Assembly: GCA_910585715.1 (NCBI GenBank)
Contig: CAJUEX010000001.1
Span: forward strand, 1 to 64,000
Length of the DNA stretch: 64,000 nt
Reading direction: 5' to 3'
Source of the DNA: an uncultured Lachnospiraceae bacterium
Lineage (GTDB): Bacteria; Bacillota; Clostridia; Lachnospirales; Lachnospiraceae
Part shown: positions 24,007 through 33,094 of the stretch, one piece after another
Layout of the letters: each line of letters begins with the position of its first letter
How positions within the stretch are numbered: position 1 is the stretch's first letter
Made by a program: the position numbers and the translations under genes
Notes under the pieces: generated by a model
Seen by the model: the letters and a program-made list of their open reading frames with translations, nothing else
Told to the model about the DNA's origin: nothing
The model's database searches: none

Positions 24007-26184
24007 TCACTCATGATGGATTTCCGGAATAAACACTCTCTCCATCTGGCTTTTGCCCTGGCTTTTACCGTCCAAAACCGCTTCTTCACAAAATGCCTCC
24101 TGGGAATTGTAATGAGCTTTTCCCCGTTTATCCACTTTGTCATAGGAGCCGTCCGGCTTTAACACATGAGCCTTTACTGTATCACTTAGCTGACATTCCA
24201 GAATATGGAGCACTTTCTCCTTTAAAGCTTCCTTTTCTACCGGAAACAATATCTCCACTCTGCGCTCTAAATTTCTGGGCATCCAGTCGGCGCTTCCCAG
24301 ATAGAGCTCATCACTTCCGTTATTTTCAAAGTAAAAAATACGGCTGTGTTCCAAAAAATTCCCCACAATGGAACGGACGGTAATCCGGTCGCTGATTCCG
24401 GGAATTCCGGTTCTTAAACAGCAAATTCCCCGGATTATCAGATGTATTTCCACGCCGGCTGCATTTGCTTTGTATAAAGCGCTGATAATGTCCTTATCGC
24501 AAAGAGAGTTCATCTTGGCAATGATTTTTGCCGGCCTTCCCTCTTTTGCATGTTCTCTTTCCCTGTTAATGAGAAACAGGAATTTATCCTTCAGCCAAAG
24601 GGGAGCCAGAGACAGCTTATTCCAGTTTAATGGCTCCGAATAGCCGGAAAGCATATTAAATACTGCCGTAGCATCCTCTCCCATAGGCTCGCTGCAGGTA
24701 AACAGACCCAAATCCGTATACAGCTTTGCCGTGGCATCGTTATAGTTTCCCGTGCCTAAATGGACATACCGGCGAATGCCGTCGTCCTCCCTTCTGACTA
24801 CCAGAGTTATTTTACTATGAGTCTTTAAGCCTACCAGACCATAAATCACATGACAACCTGCCTTTTCCAGCATTTTCGCCCATACGATATTATTTTCTTC
24901 ATCAAACCTTGCCTTTAACTCCACCAGTACCGAAACCTGCTTCCCGTTTTCCGCCGCCTGTGCCAGTGCCGCAATAATGGGCGAATTGCCGCTTACACGG
25001 TATAAGGTCTGCTTAATGGCAAGCACCTTGGGATCCCTTGCGGCCTGCTTGATAAAATCCACCACCGGCTGGAAAGACTGATAGGGATGGTGAAGCAGAA
25101 TATCTCCCTTTCGGATTTCCTCAAAAATATCGCATTCCGCCGGAAGCTCTTTTACTGGCTGTGGCGTATAAGCCTTTACCTTCAAATCGTCAAATCCTTC
25201 TATCCCATAAAGCTTCATGCAGAATGTCAAATCTAACGGTCCCCTGATGGCATAAATATCCTCCTGGGCAATTTTAAGTTCTGATTTAATAATGTTCAAA
25301 AGCCCCTTATCGATTCCGTCCTCCACTTCCAGACGGATAGCTTCCCCCCACTGTCTTTTCTTCAACTGCTTTTCAATTTCCTTCAGCAAATCCTCCGCCT
25401 CGTCCTCTTCAATGGACAAATCCGCATTTCTCATAATCCGGAAAGGATGGGCACAAATAATATCATAATTCAGGAACAGCTTGTTCATATTCCTTTCAAT
25501 GATTTCTTCCAATAAAATAACAGTTGTTTCCCCTTCATTGGAAGGAATGGTTACAATTCTGGAAAGCACGGAAGGAACCTGTACGGTGGCAAATTCCACT
25601 TCTCCTTCCCCATCCTTTTTGCCGCCTTTTTCCTTTTTATCCGTCAGCCCTTTTTTCTTCAACAGTGCGCCGATATTTAAGGATTTATTCCGAATCAGAG
25701 GAAAGGGACGGGAAGAATCCACTGCCATAGGCGTTAAAACCGGATATACATTATCCTCAAAATAACGGTCGATATATTTTGCCTGTTCCCTGCTTAAATC
25801 CTCATGGCGCTCAATCAAAGTAAGCCCCTTTTGCCTAAGCAGCGGCAAAAGGCTTCTGTTATAAGTGGAATACTGCTGGCTTACAAGCTGATGCGTTTCT
25901 TTATTCAGCTTTTTCAACTGCTCTTCCGGCGTCATGCCCGCAATATCCTTTTTTTGATATCCTGCATTTACCATATCCTTTAAGGATGCTACCCGCACCA
26001 TGAAAAATTCGTCCAGATTGGATGCGGTTATGCTTAAAAATTTTATTCTCTCAAAAAGAGGAATGGTTTTATCCCTTGCCTCACTCAATACCCGGGAATT
26101 GAACTGGAGCCAACTCAGCTCCCGGTTGGCATAATATTCAGGGTTCTTAAAATCCGGTTTTTCTGCCTGTTTTTTTTCCGCCAT
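24007..26184 (-). CDS. ppk: Polyphosphate kinase 1
   Basis: 725 residues, the normal length. It reversibly polymerises the gamma-phosphate of ATP into polyphosphate. Family landmarks include YANRELSWLQFNSRVL, SNLDEFFMVRVA, HHPYQSF, TLYRVSGNSPI, GLKTHSKI (catalytic His) and YVHLGTGNYNDATAKLYTD. It lies 13 bp after the exopolyphosphatase gene, so synthesis and breakdown of polyphosphate are encoded together, downstream of a Na/phosphate transporter. Confidence 0.97.
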   Translation of the reverse strand: MAEKKQAEKPDFKNPEYYANRELSWLQFNSRVLSEARDKTIPLFERIKFLSITASNLDEFFMVRVASLKDMVNAGYQKKDIAGMTPEEQLKKLNKETHQLVSQQYSTYNRSLLPLLRQKGLTLIERHEDLSREQAKYIDRYFEDNVYPVLTPMAVDSSRPFPLIRNKSLNIGALLKKKGLTDKKEKGGKKDGEGEVEFATVQVPSVLSRIVTIPSNEGETTVILLEEIIERNMNKLFLNYDIICAHPFRIMRNADLSIEEDEAEDLLKEIEKQLKKRQWGEAIRLEVEDGIDKGLLNIIKSELKIAQEDIYAIRGPLDLTFCMKLYGIEGFDDLKVKAYTPQPVKELPAECDIFEEIRKGDILLHHPYQSFQPVVDFIKQAARDPKVLAIKQTLYRVSGNSPIIAALAQAAENGKQVSVLVELKARFDEENNIVWAKMLEKAGCHVIYGLVGLKTHSKITLVVRREDDGIRRYVHLGTGNYNDATAKLYTDLGLFTCSEPMGEDATAVFNMLSGYSEPLNWNKLSLAPLWLKDKFLFLINREREHAKEGRPAKIIAKMNSLCDKDIISALYKANAAGVEIHLIIRGICCLRTGIPGISDRITVRSIVGNFLEHSRIFYFENNGSDELYLGSADWMPRNLERRVEILFPVEKEALKEKVLHILECQLSDTVKAHVLKPDGSYDKVDKRGKAHYNSQEAFCEEAVLDGKSQGKSQMERVFIPEIHHE

Positions 26185-26197
26185 TCTCCTTACCCCC

Positions 26198-27742
26198 TTA
26201 CAATCTTCTTTTCTGTCTGATGGACACCTTTACGCTGAACACTTCCTCGAAAAATCTGGTTTTCGCTGTCAAAAGCCCCTTTTCCAATGTAATGTCCTCC
26301 AAAGTATCCGTAGACAAAATCAATTCTCTTTCATGAAGCCTTGCCTGAACATCCTTGAACTTCTGCTTATGGCTTCTGTCCATTCCCGTAGCCACCCGCA
26401 AAATTGCAGTGAGCTTTGCTATGGTCAGGTAATTCTTTTTATCCAGAGTATTTTCTCTTGTCAAATCCTGATAGTATGAAAATTCCATCCGGTTGAACTT
26501 TACAATATTTGCCACCATTTCCTGCTCCTGATGGGAGAGGCCCATTATTTCCGTAGCTTTAATGATATTGTAAGAGCTTTCCCCTACATTCACTAAACTG
26601 ATATATCTTCCGCAGTCATTTAACTGGGCTGCAAGTTGCAATAACAGCCGTTCTCTTTTTCCAAGACCGTGTATCTTCTTCATGGAATCAAAAATAACAA
26701 GGCTTATATATTCAATAGTCTCGCTTCTTTTTTTGCTGACCATGTAACGTTTACTTATATTAAGCGCACATGCCAGAATATCCTTTTCAAAATCATGCTC
26801 TGGAGTAATCAGCCTGTTGTTTTCCGCATACTCATAAGCAATACCGTCACAAAGGCTCACTCCCGGAGCCCATAACAACTCTGCTTCCAATACTTCTACA
26901 ATGCTCTTAATCAAAAAAACGCTGTGGAACATAAGGGACGCATTTTCTTCTGAAAGTCCGAACTTCTGTGCAATCTCATTTGTGCCCTTCCTTTTGATTC
27001 CTTCCACAAACCTCATAAATTCTTCTGTAGTGAGATAACCTGTAGCTTCTTTAAAAATATCCTTTCGCTGGATGATATTTGACACATAGTCATCCACAAT
27101 AATGATATTCTTGATTTCCCGCTCTCTTAAATACATCTTTTTGAACATCTGCAGCTGTGCGGAAACCATGTCCCCAATCAGTTCTTCATAATGATTGGTT
27201 CTGGCAGCAAGCTTTTGAAGCCTTTCCCGCATACGAAGTACGCCCAGGCGGATATTCTGGGTTGCAATAAGCGTATCCTTATCAAACAGGGAAAGCTGGA
27301 TGCTCCCCCCTCCTATATCGATAATAATCGTGCCCTTTTCAATTATCTGTAAAAATCCCTCACCTTTTGATGCAATGGATTTATAATCCAAAAATCTTTG
27401 TTCGGAATTGTTTAATACCTCTATTTGTATTCCGGTACGATTCCGAATCTGGTCCAGGATAATAATGGTATTTTCTGTTTCCCTGATGGCGCTGGTGCCA
27501 TATGCCTTATAAGCATCCACTCCATAGGAATCCATAATTTCCGCAAATTCCTTCAGAACACCGCAAAGCTCATCCACTCTTTCATTGCGAATCTTTCCGG
27601 TATTATAAGTATCTGTTCCCAGTTCAATTCCACGGCGAATCAAATCGATTTCCCGTATTCCGTTTCTCTTGGATATTTCAAATATTTTCATCGCCAGCTC
27701 ATAGGAACCCACATCAATAGCTGCAAATGTCCTCACTGCCAT
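26198..27742 (-). CDS. ppx: Exopolyphosphatase, Ppx/GppA family with HD domain
   Basis: 514 residues. The ASKHA-fold N-terminus shows FAAIDVGSYELAMKIFE, YGTSAIRET and the phosphate loop IIDIGGGSIQLSLF. The C-terminal 200 residues form an HD-like helical domain (LAAQLNDCGRYISL, GLSHQEQEMVANI). Members release phosphate from polyphosphate ends or hydrolyse pppGpp; next to ppk the former is likelier. It sits between pheA and ppk with short gaps. Confidence 0.93.
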   Translation of the reverse strand: MAVRTFAAIDVGSYELAMKIFEISKRNGIREIDLIRRGIELGTDTYNTGKIRNERVDELCGVLKEFAEIMDSYGVDAYKAYGTSAIRETENTIIILDQIRNRTGIQIEVLNNSEQRFLDYKSIASKGEGFLQIIEKGTIIIDIGGGSIQLSLFDKDTLIATQNIRLGVLRMRERLQKLAARTNHYEELIGDMVSAQLQMFKKMYLREREIKNIIIVDDYVSNIIQRKDIFKEATGYLTTEEFMRFVEGIKRKGTNEIAQKFGLSEENASLMFHSVFLIKSIVEVLEAELLWAPGVSLCDGIAYEYAENNRLITPEHDFEKDILACALNISKRYMVSKKRSETIEYISLVIFDSMKKIHGLGKRERLLLQLAAQLNDCGRYISLVNVGESSYNIIKATEIMGLSHQEQEMVANIVKFNRMEFSYYQDLTRENTLDKKNYLTIAKLTAILRVATGMDRSHKQKFKDVQARLHERELILSTDTLEDITLEKGLLTAKTRFFEEVFSVKVSIRQKRRL

Positions 27743-27774
27743 ATTTCTGCACCTGCCTTAAGTTTAGTTTACCA

Positions 27775-28902
27775 TTAATAATTTCCCAGCAGCTTTAAAT
27801 CAGTGGTTTCTGCTGCCAGCCCCCTTAGGGCATTCTGTACGCCGCTGTCCAAAAGATTTCCTTCAAAGTCCAGAAAAAAACGGTATTCCCAATTGCGCCC
27901 TTCAATGGGACGGCTCTCAATTTTTGTTAAATTCAGCTCGTTATATATGAAATGGGAAAGAATCCGGTATAACGAACCGCTTTCATGAGGGATTTCAAAG
28001 CAGACGCTTATTTTCCCTGCGCATTTTCTGAAAATATTTTTATTGGTAACAATAATAAACCGGGTGGAATTGGTGCTGCAGTGGTTCACGCCCTTCTTTA
28101 AAATGGTCAGTCCATTCACTTCTCCTGCATAAGCGCCTGCAATTGCCGCCTTTGTCTTATCCTGTTCCTCTGCCACCTTCATGGCTGCAAAAGCATTGTT
28201 TTTCATGCTGATTTGCTGCCACTGCTTATGTTCATCCAAAAAACGGGAGCTCTGCATCAAAGACTGGGGATGGGAATACACCGTTTGAATATCCTCCATG
28301 CTGCTGCCGGGAACAGCCAAAAGACAGTGTTCAATCTTCATTATCTGCTCCCCTACAATATAATTTTTAAACTCCACCAGCAAATCATAAATCTCACTTA
28401 CTATGCCTGCCGTAGAATTTTCAATGGGCAGCACTGCATAATCGGCTTTCTTTTCCGAAATGGCAGTCATGGCTTCCCGGAAAGTATCCACATGGAAGTT
28501 CCTTGTATTGTTTCCAAAATATTCCGCCATGGCAGCCTGGGAATAAGCTCCTTCCGCCCCCTGGAATACAACGACGGCATCCTTTGTCTCCAAAGCATCT
28601 ACCGGCACAAAGGGCAGCTCTCCGCCCTTGCCATGGCTGTTTAAAAGCTGATACTGCCGTTTTCTGCTTATAGACATAATCTGCCCGAACAGCTCCTTAA
28701 CCCCCTGTTTATTAAAAGGAGTAGACGCAAGGGATGCTACCTGTCCCAGCTTGGCATCCTCCCTTTCCTTATCGAATACCGGCTTTCCCGTTTGTATTTT
28801 ATATTCTGCCACCTTTTCACAGGCTTTCATTCTTTTTTCATACAATGCCACTATTTCTGCATCGATTTCATCCAGCTCTTTTCTGATTTCTCCTAAGTCC
28901 AT
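27775..28902 (-). CDS. pheA: Bifunctional chorismate mutase / prephenate dehydratase
   Basis: 375 residues. The chorismate mutase domain is first (LGEIRKELDEIDAEIVALYEKR), then prephenate dehydratase (VVFQGAEGAYSQAAMAEYFG; PIENSTAGIVSE) and an ACT regulatory domain (ESRPIEG, GSLYRILSHF) that senses phenylalanine. It converts chorismate to phenylpyruvate. The start at 28902 has AGGCGG 5 nt upstream; an earlier ATG (28929) overlaps the gene before it. Its position inside a phosphate/polyphosphate operon is not metabolically obvious. Confidence 0.96.
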   Translation of the reverse strand: MDLGEIRKELDEIDAEIVALYEKRMKACEKVAEYKIQTGKPVFDKEREDAKLGQVASLASTPFNKQGVKELFGQIMSISRKRQYQLLNSHGKGGELPFVPVDALETKDAVVVFQGAEGAYSQAAMAEYFGNNTRNFHVDTFREAMTAISEKKADYAVLPIENSTAGIVSEIYDLLVEFKNYIVGEQIMKIEHCLLAVPGSSMEDIQTVYSHPQSLMQSSRFLDEHKQWQQISMKNNAFAAMKVAEEQDKTKAAIAGAYAGEVNGLTILKKGVNHCSTNSTRFIIVTNKNIFRKCAGKISVCFEIPHESGSLYRILSHFIYNELNLTKIESRPIEGRNWEYRFFLDFEGNLLDSGVQNALRGLAAETTDLKLLGNY

Positions 28903-28915
28903 CCTCTTTCCGCCT

Positions 28916-30469
28916 TTACTTACTTTCATGATATTCTTTTTCTGTATTTACATTCCAGACATTTTTCTTGTCCTTCCTGCCGCTTAAAATATTCTGTACC
29001 GCTTCCATGGAGGTCACCATGGAATGGTCCATATTATTGTAACGATGCTGTCCGTTTCTGCCTACGCAGTATAGATTCTCAAAGGTATCCAGATAATCAA
29101 TCAGAGTCTGAATATGTTCATAAGTATCAAAATAAGCAGGATATGCCTTTTTCACATGCTCCCTGTGAGCATCCAGTACCTGCTCTTCTCCTGAGATGAC
29201 TCCCATCTTAATCAGCTCTTTGATGGCAAACTTTACGCATTTCTTTTCACCGGCATTCCAGAAGCGGTCTCCCTCCATGCAGAAATACTCCAGTCCTACC
29301 CAGACGGTTTCTTCCGGTTTTTGAACAAGATACGGGGACCAGTTATTAAAAATCTGAATCCTGCCAAGGCGGATGCCCGGGTCCTGTACATAAATCCAGC
29401 AATCCGGCACAATGTTGCCAAGAGTCTTTAATTTGGTCTTATTTTCCAAAGATAAATGGCTCAGCAAAAGCCCTATGGTAACAAAATCCCGGTAAGGAAG
29501 CCCTGCGGCAATGTCCGCCACCTGCTTCGGCACCTGATTCATGCCTGCTGCCAAATCCTTAAGGGGCATGGAAGAAATCACATAATCGGCTTCCTCCACA
29601 ATCTGGGCGCCATTTTCCATGTAAGTTACGCTTTTGACCTTACTGCCCTCTGTGCGGACGCCGGTTACCTTACAGCCCTTTTTGATACTGCCTCCCATAG
29701 CTTCAAAATCAGCGCCTGCCATCTCCCAAAGCTGTCCCGGTCCGTATTTGGGATACCAGAACTCTTCTATCAGCGAGGTTTCCACCTTCTTTTCATCCCG
29801 CTTTCTGGGAACTATTTTGGAAAAGGTGTCTTTTATAATAGCTAATATGGACAATCCCTTTACCCGCTGGGCGCCCCAGTCCGCAGAAATCTCCCTTGGG
29901 TGCCTTCCCCACAGCTTTTCCGTATAGCCTTCAAAAAACATGGAATACAGCTTTTTCCCAAACCGGTTCCGGTAAAAGTTTTCCAAAGATGTCTCCGGCA
30001 GCTTTACAATGAGAGAGTACAAATAACTGAACCCTGCCTGCAGGGTAGTAAAAAATCCCATGTTTTTAATAGTTGCAAGACTCATGCTGATGGGATAATC
30101 AAAGAATTTTCTTTTGTAGTATATTCTGGAAACCCGGTTTCTGGACAAAAGCACCCTGTCCTCCTTTTCCGGGTCAGGCCCGTTTTTGCTAAGGCGTACA
30201 GGGCGCTTCAGCTTCTTATCATCATAGGATGGACTGCCCTGCTTCGGCATAATCCTTCCCCACCATTCCATGACCCTGTCGTCCTTGGAAAAGAATCTGT
30301 GTCCTCCTAAATCCATACGGTTTCCATGATACCTTACCGTGCGGGAAATTCCGCCTAACTCAGAGGTTTCCTCCAAAATGATTACTTCATATTCCTTTGA
30401 CTGTTTCAAAAGTTCATATCCTGCGGTAATTCCTGCCGGACCTGCACCGATAATTATGATTTTCTTCAT
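28916..30469 (-). CDS. FAD-dependent oxidoreductase (amine-oxidase/UGM-like)
   Basis: 517 residues. The dinucleotide fold IIIGAGPAGITAGYELL and GGHRFFSKDDRVMEWW (short of the UDP-galactopyranose mutase pattern) place it in the protoporphyrinogen-oxidase/amine-oxidase superfamily. Close relatives are often annotated as UDP-galactopyranose mutase-like and occur in polysaccharide loci. The C-terminal motif FENLYCVGRNGQHRYNNMDHS is characteristic of the group. The substrate is unknown. It is in the operon nptA-like, this gene, pheA, ppx, ppk. Confidence 0.82.
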   Translation of the reverse strand: MKKIIIIGAGPAGITAGYELLKQSKEYEVIILEETSELGGISRTVRYHGNRMDLGGHRFFSKDDRVMEWWGRIMPKQGSPSYDDKKLKRPVRLSKNGPDPEKEDRVLLSRNRVSRIYYKRKFFDYPISMSLATIKNMGFFTTLQAGFSYLYSLIVKLPETSLENFYRNRFGKKLYSMFFEGYTEKLWGRHPREISADWGAQRVKGLSILAIIKDTFSKIVPRKRDEKKVETSLIEEFWYPKYGPGQLWEMAGADFEAMGGSIKKGCKVTGVRTEGSKVKSVTYMENGAQIVEEADYVISSMPLKDLAAGMNQVPKQVADIAAGLPYRDFVTIGLLLSHLSLENKTKLKTLGNIVPDCWIYVQDPGIRLGRIQIFNNWSPYLVQKPEETVWVGLEYFCMEGDRFWNAGEKKCVKFAIKELIKMGVISGEEQVLDAHREHVKKAYPAYFDTYEHIQTLIDYLDTFENLYCVGRNGQHRYNNMDHSMVTSMEAVQNILSGRKDKKNVWNVNTEKEYHESK

Positions 30470-30495
30470 AGCAAATTCCTTTCCTTATAGCCATT

Positions 30496-32187
30496 TCATT
30501 TTAACATAAATTCCCATGCAGGACAAGAATATTGAAAATCCTCCAGCACAGCATCCGCAATGTTCATGCAATGATTGGAAATCCTTTCCATACCGTATAA
30601 AATTTCCGTAAAGCTAAAGGTAAATTCCGGACTGCATTTTCCCTTTTTCAGCCGTTTTATATGATTTTTCAATTGCCGGCGAACCAGTCTGGTTATCTCT
30701 TCCTTTCCGGACATAACCTGCTTTGCCAACTCTTTATCTCCATTCTGCATAGAGGAAATGGCGCTGGCAATCATTTTTTTCACCTGTCCAAACCCCCACT
30801 TGATTTCCTTCATTGCCTCCTTGGAAAACTGATAGCCCTTTTCCATCTTCATCTGGACAGCATCCGCCATTTCCATGGAGCGAAGCCCCATTCTTTCTAT
30901 ATCACTAATCACGCTCATAAGCCCTGCCGCCTGAAGAGACTGTTCTTCCGTAAGCACGCCCCCTGCAAACAGGTGGGACATATAGTCCATCATTTCCTTT
31001 TGGACTTCCTTAATCGTTTCACCTGTCTTTCTGGCATTTCCCAATGCGCTGATATCGTGCTCCCCAATGGCTTTTTCCAGATAATCCAGCATGGTCTTTA
31101 AATGGACCGAAACATTTACGATTTCTTTTCCTACAAGCTGCATAGCCGCCACCGGCTGATTCGGCATATTCATGTCCAGAAAACGGGGTATATTCCCAGC
31201 CGTCTTTTCTTCTTCTCCCGGCACTAAAAACATAACAATTCGCACCATTATCCCTATAAAGGGAAGCCACAGCAACGTACTTATCACATTGAAAATCGTA
31301 TGTGCATTGGCAATCTGCCTGCTGATTACCTCCACCTCAGCTCCTGCCGGCGATAAACCCCTTACCGCTTGTGCAAACCACGGGACAATCCACACAAACA
31401 GCAGGGCTCCTGAAATATTGAACACACTGTGGGCGGCAGCAGCCCTTTTTGCATTTTTTGACTGGCCGATGCAGGCAAACAATGCAGTAATCGTAGTTCC
31501 TATATTGTTTCCCAGCAAAATGGGAATGGCATTTTCCAGCCCTAACAGGCTACTCACTCCATCTGCGGCAGGCTGCATGGCAATATTTTGAAGCACCGCT
31601 ATGGTAGCGCTGCTGCTCTGTACCACAATTGTCATGATAGTGCCAAGAAGCATGCCTAATAAAGGTATATGGGAAACCTGTTCTATCAGACCTGCAAAAA
31701 CAGGACTGGCAGCCAAAGGCTTCATAACATTTCCCATAGTCATGATTCCCACAAACAAAATTCCAAAACCAAACAGAGACTGTCCGATATTTTTCCAATT
31801 TTCCCGTTTAGAAAAAAAATAAAATAAAAACCCGATTAAGACAATCAGCCATATATATTCATCAATTTTAAAAGCTATAATCTGCGCCGTTAACGTGGTT
31901 CCGATATTTGCGCCTAAAATAACGGAAATCGCCTGGGGCAGAGACATAAGGCCGGCGCTTACAAAGCCAAGAGTCATAACTGTAGCGGCGCTGCTGCTTT
32001 GCAGCATTGCAGTTATCAGCGCTCCTGCCAAAACTCCTGCTACAGGATTTTTCGTCAGTATTCCGAGAATATATTTTAACCTTTCCCCCGCAGCCTTCTG
32101 CAGTCCTTCGCTCATCAGACTCATCCCGTAAATAAATACTGCCAGTCCGCCAAACATGGTAACTATGGTTCTTAGTGTATCATTCAT
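30496..32187 (-). CDS. Na+/phosphate cotransporter with PhoU-like domain
   Basis: 563 residues. Two Na_Pi_cotrans repeats each carry a QSSS motif (ALITAMLQSSSAATVMTLGF and TIVVQSSSATIAVLQ), with eight to ten membrane segments. The C-terminal 200 residues are a PhoU-like helical domain (SVHLKTMLDYLEKAIGEHD, SDIERMGLRSMEMAD). It takes up inorganic phosphate with sodium. As first gene of the cluster that ends in ppx and ppk, it suggests coordinated uptake and storage of phosphate. AGGAGAGGG precedes the start. Confidence 0.92.
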   Translation of the reverse strand: MNDTLRTIVTMFGGLAVFIYGMSLMSEGLQKAAGERLKYILGILTKNPVAGVLAGALITAMLQSSSAATVMTLGFVSAGLMSLPQAISVILGANIGTTLTAQIIAFKIDEYIWLIVLIGFLFYFFSKRENWKNIGQSLFGFGILFVGIMTMGNVMKPLAASPVFAGLIEQVSHIPLLGMLLGTIMTIVVQSSSATIAVLQNIAMQPAADGVSSLLGLENAIPILLGNNIGTTITALFACIGQSKNAKRAAAAHSVFNISGALLFVWIVPWFAQAVRGLSPAGAEVEVISRQIANAHTIFNVISTLLWLPFIGIMVRIVMFLVPGEEEKTAGNIPRFLDMNMPNQPVAAMQLVGKEIVNVSVHLKTMLDYLEKAIGEHDISALGNARKTGETIKEVQKEMMDYMSHLFAGGVLTEEQSLQAAGLMSVISDIERMGLRSMEMADAVQMKMEKGYQFSKEAMKEIKWGFGQVKKMIASAISSMQNGDKELAKQVMSGKEEITRLVRRQLKNHIKRLKKGKCSPEFTFSFTEILYGMERISNHCMNIADAVLEDFQYSCPAWEFMLK

Positions 32188-32339
32188 GCTTTTTCCCTCT
32201 CCTTTGCCAACGCTTTTCCGCCTCCATAATGGGAATAGTGCTCCTTCACCTGATATTCTGAGAAAACCCTGCCGCTATTATACCTGTACAGGCAATTTTT
32301 ATGGTAAAAGACCTCTCCTGTGACTTTAGAAATAAAAAA

Positions 32340-32378
32340 AGACCTATATACAGAAACACTTTTCTGTATATGGGTCAT
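32340..32378 (-). terminator. Intrinsic terminator upstream of the phosphate operon
   Basis: On the minus strand GACCCATATACAGAAA and TTTCTGTATATAGGTC form a near-perfect stem around a GTG loop, followed by TTTTTTTATTTC. It ends transcription from 32408 and isolates the phosphate operon, whose own promoter should lie between 32187 and 32340. Confidence 0.9.
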
Positions 32379-32407
32379 ATTCTTTTCTTTTATCAATTAA
32401 AAATCAG

Positions 32408-32710
32408 TTAAAAAAAGGTTTTATCCACCCGCCTGCACAACAGCTCCACCTGGCCGCGCACCTCCGGCATTTCCTCTATCAGGGCTTCCGCCTTATCCTT
32501 CTGCATGGAATTGATGCAGATGATGCAGTTTTGCTTTTCTCCGTCCCCGAACATCCTTTTAAATAATGAAACATCTTCCCATCTTTCATAATAGGATATC
32601 CGGTTGCTTAAAAAAGCCCTTTCTATCTTCTGCTTTATCTCCAGATTGGAAACCCTGCAGAACTCTATTTCATTATGCACTTTTACATTTGCAAATGTTA
32701 ATGCTGCCAT
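32408..32710 (-). CDS. Conserved-looking hypothetical protein
   Basis: 100 residues from the preferred start (MAALTFANVKVHNEIEF), with GGGAG 12 nt upstream; a longer frame goes to 32806 but covers the tail of the coiled-coil remnant. The sequence is mixed alpha/beta (FLSNRISYYERWEDV, NCIICINSMQKDKAEAL) without membrane segments. I do not recognise a family. Confidence 0.55.
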   Translation of the reverse strand: MAALTFANVKVHNEIEFCRVSNLEIKQKIERAFLSNRISYYERWEDVSLFKRMFGDGEKQNCIICINSMQKDKAEALIEEMPEVRGQVELLCRRVDKTFF

Positions 32711-32756
32711 TCCTGTCACTCTCCCAAAGGCAATGTCAAATATGCCTGCCGCTTTG

Positions 32757-32978
32757 CTATGCCGTCTTTTTCTCCAGCTCTTCAATTCTTTTTTCAAGCT
32801 GATCAATTTTCTTTATTTACAATCCAATAGATTCTCTTTCCAGCTTACAGGCATTTATTTCATGCTGCATCGAATCCAGCCGTGATTCCAGTCTATCAAA
32901 ACGTACATCTATTTTCTTTTCTATCTTTCCCATTTCATCCACAACGGTATTGACCATCATCTTCATTTCTTTATCCAT
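32757..32978 (-). pseudogene. Small coiled-coil protein interrupted by an in-frame stop
   Basis: MDKEMKMMVNTVVDEMGK at 32978 begins a 53-codon heptad-repeat protein (RFDRLESRLDSM) ending with TAA at 32817-32819. The same frame continues directly as IKKIDQLEKRIEELEKK to a second stop at 32757. The coiled coil is thus cut by one stop codon. A GGAAGGGG ribosome site precedes the start. It could be a pseudogene or simply a short protein; no known function. Confidence 0.5.
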
Positions 32979-33094
32979 ACTGCCCAGCCCCTTCCTATAC
33001 TCCCATTATATCAGACTTTCAGGCTTTTTCAAGCCATCTTTCAATTATGTTTGTATGTTTCGTACAAAAGAAGCAAAACGGCAGGCCAAATGGC

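Noticed and set aside
32184..32396. 70-codon minus-strand open frame upstream of the Na/Pi transporter
   Set aside because: It runs straight through a strong terminator hairpin and its composition is low-complexity; no ribosome site fits.
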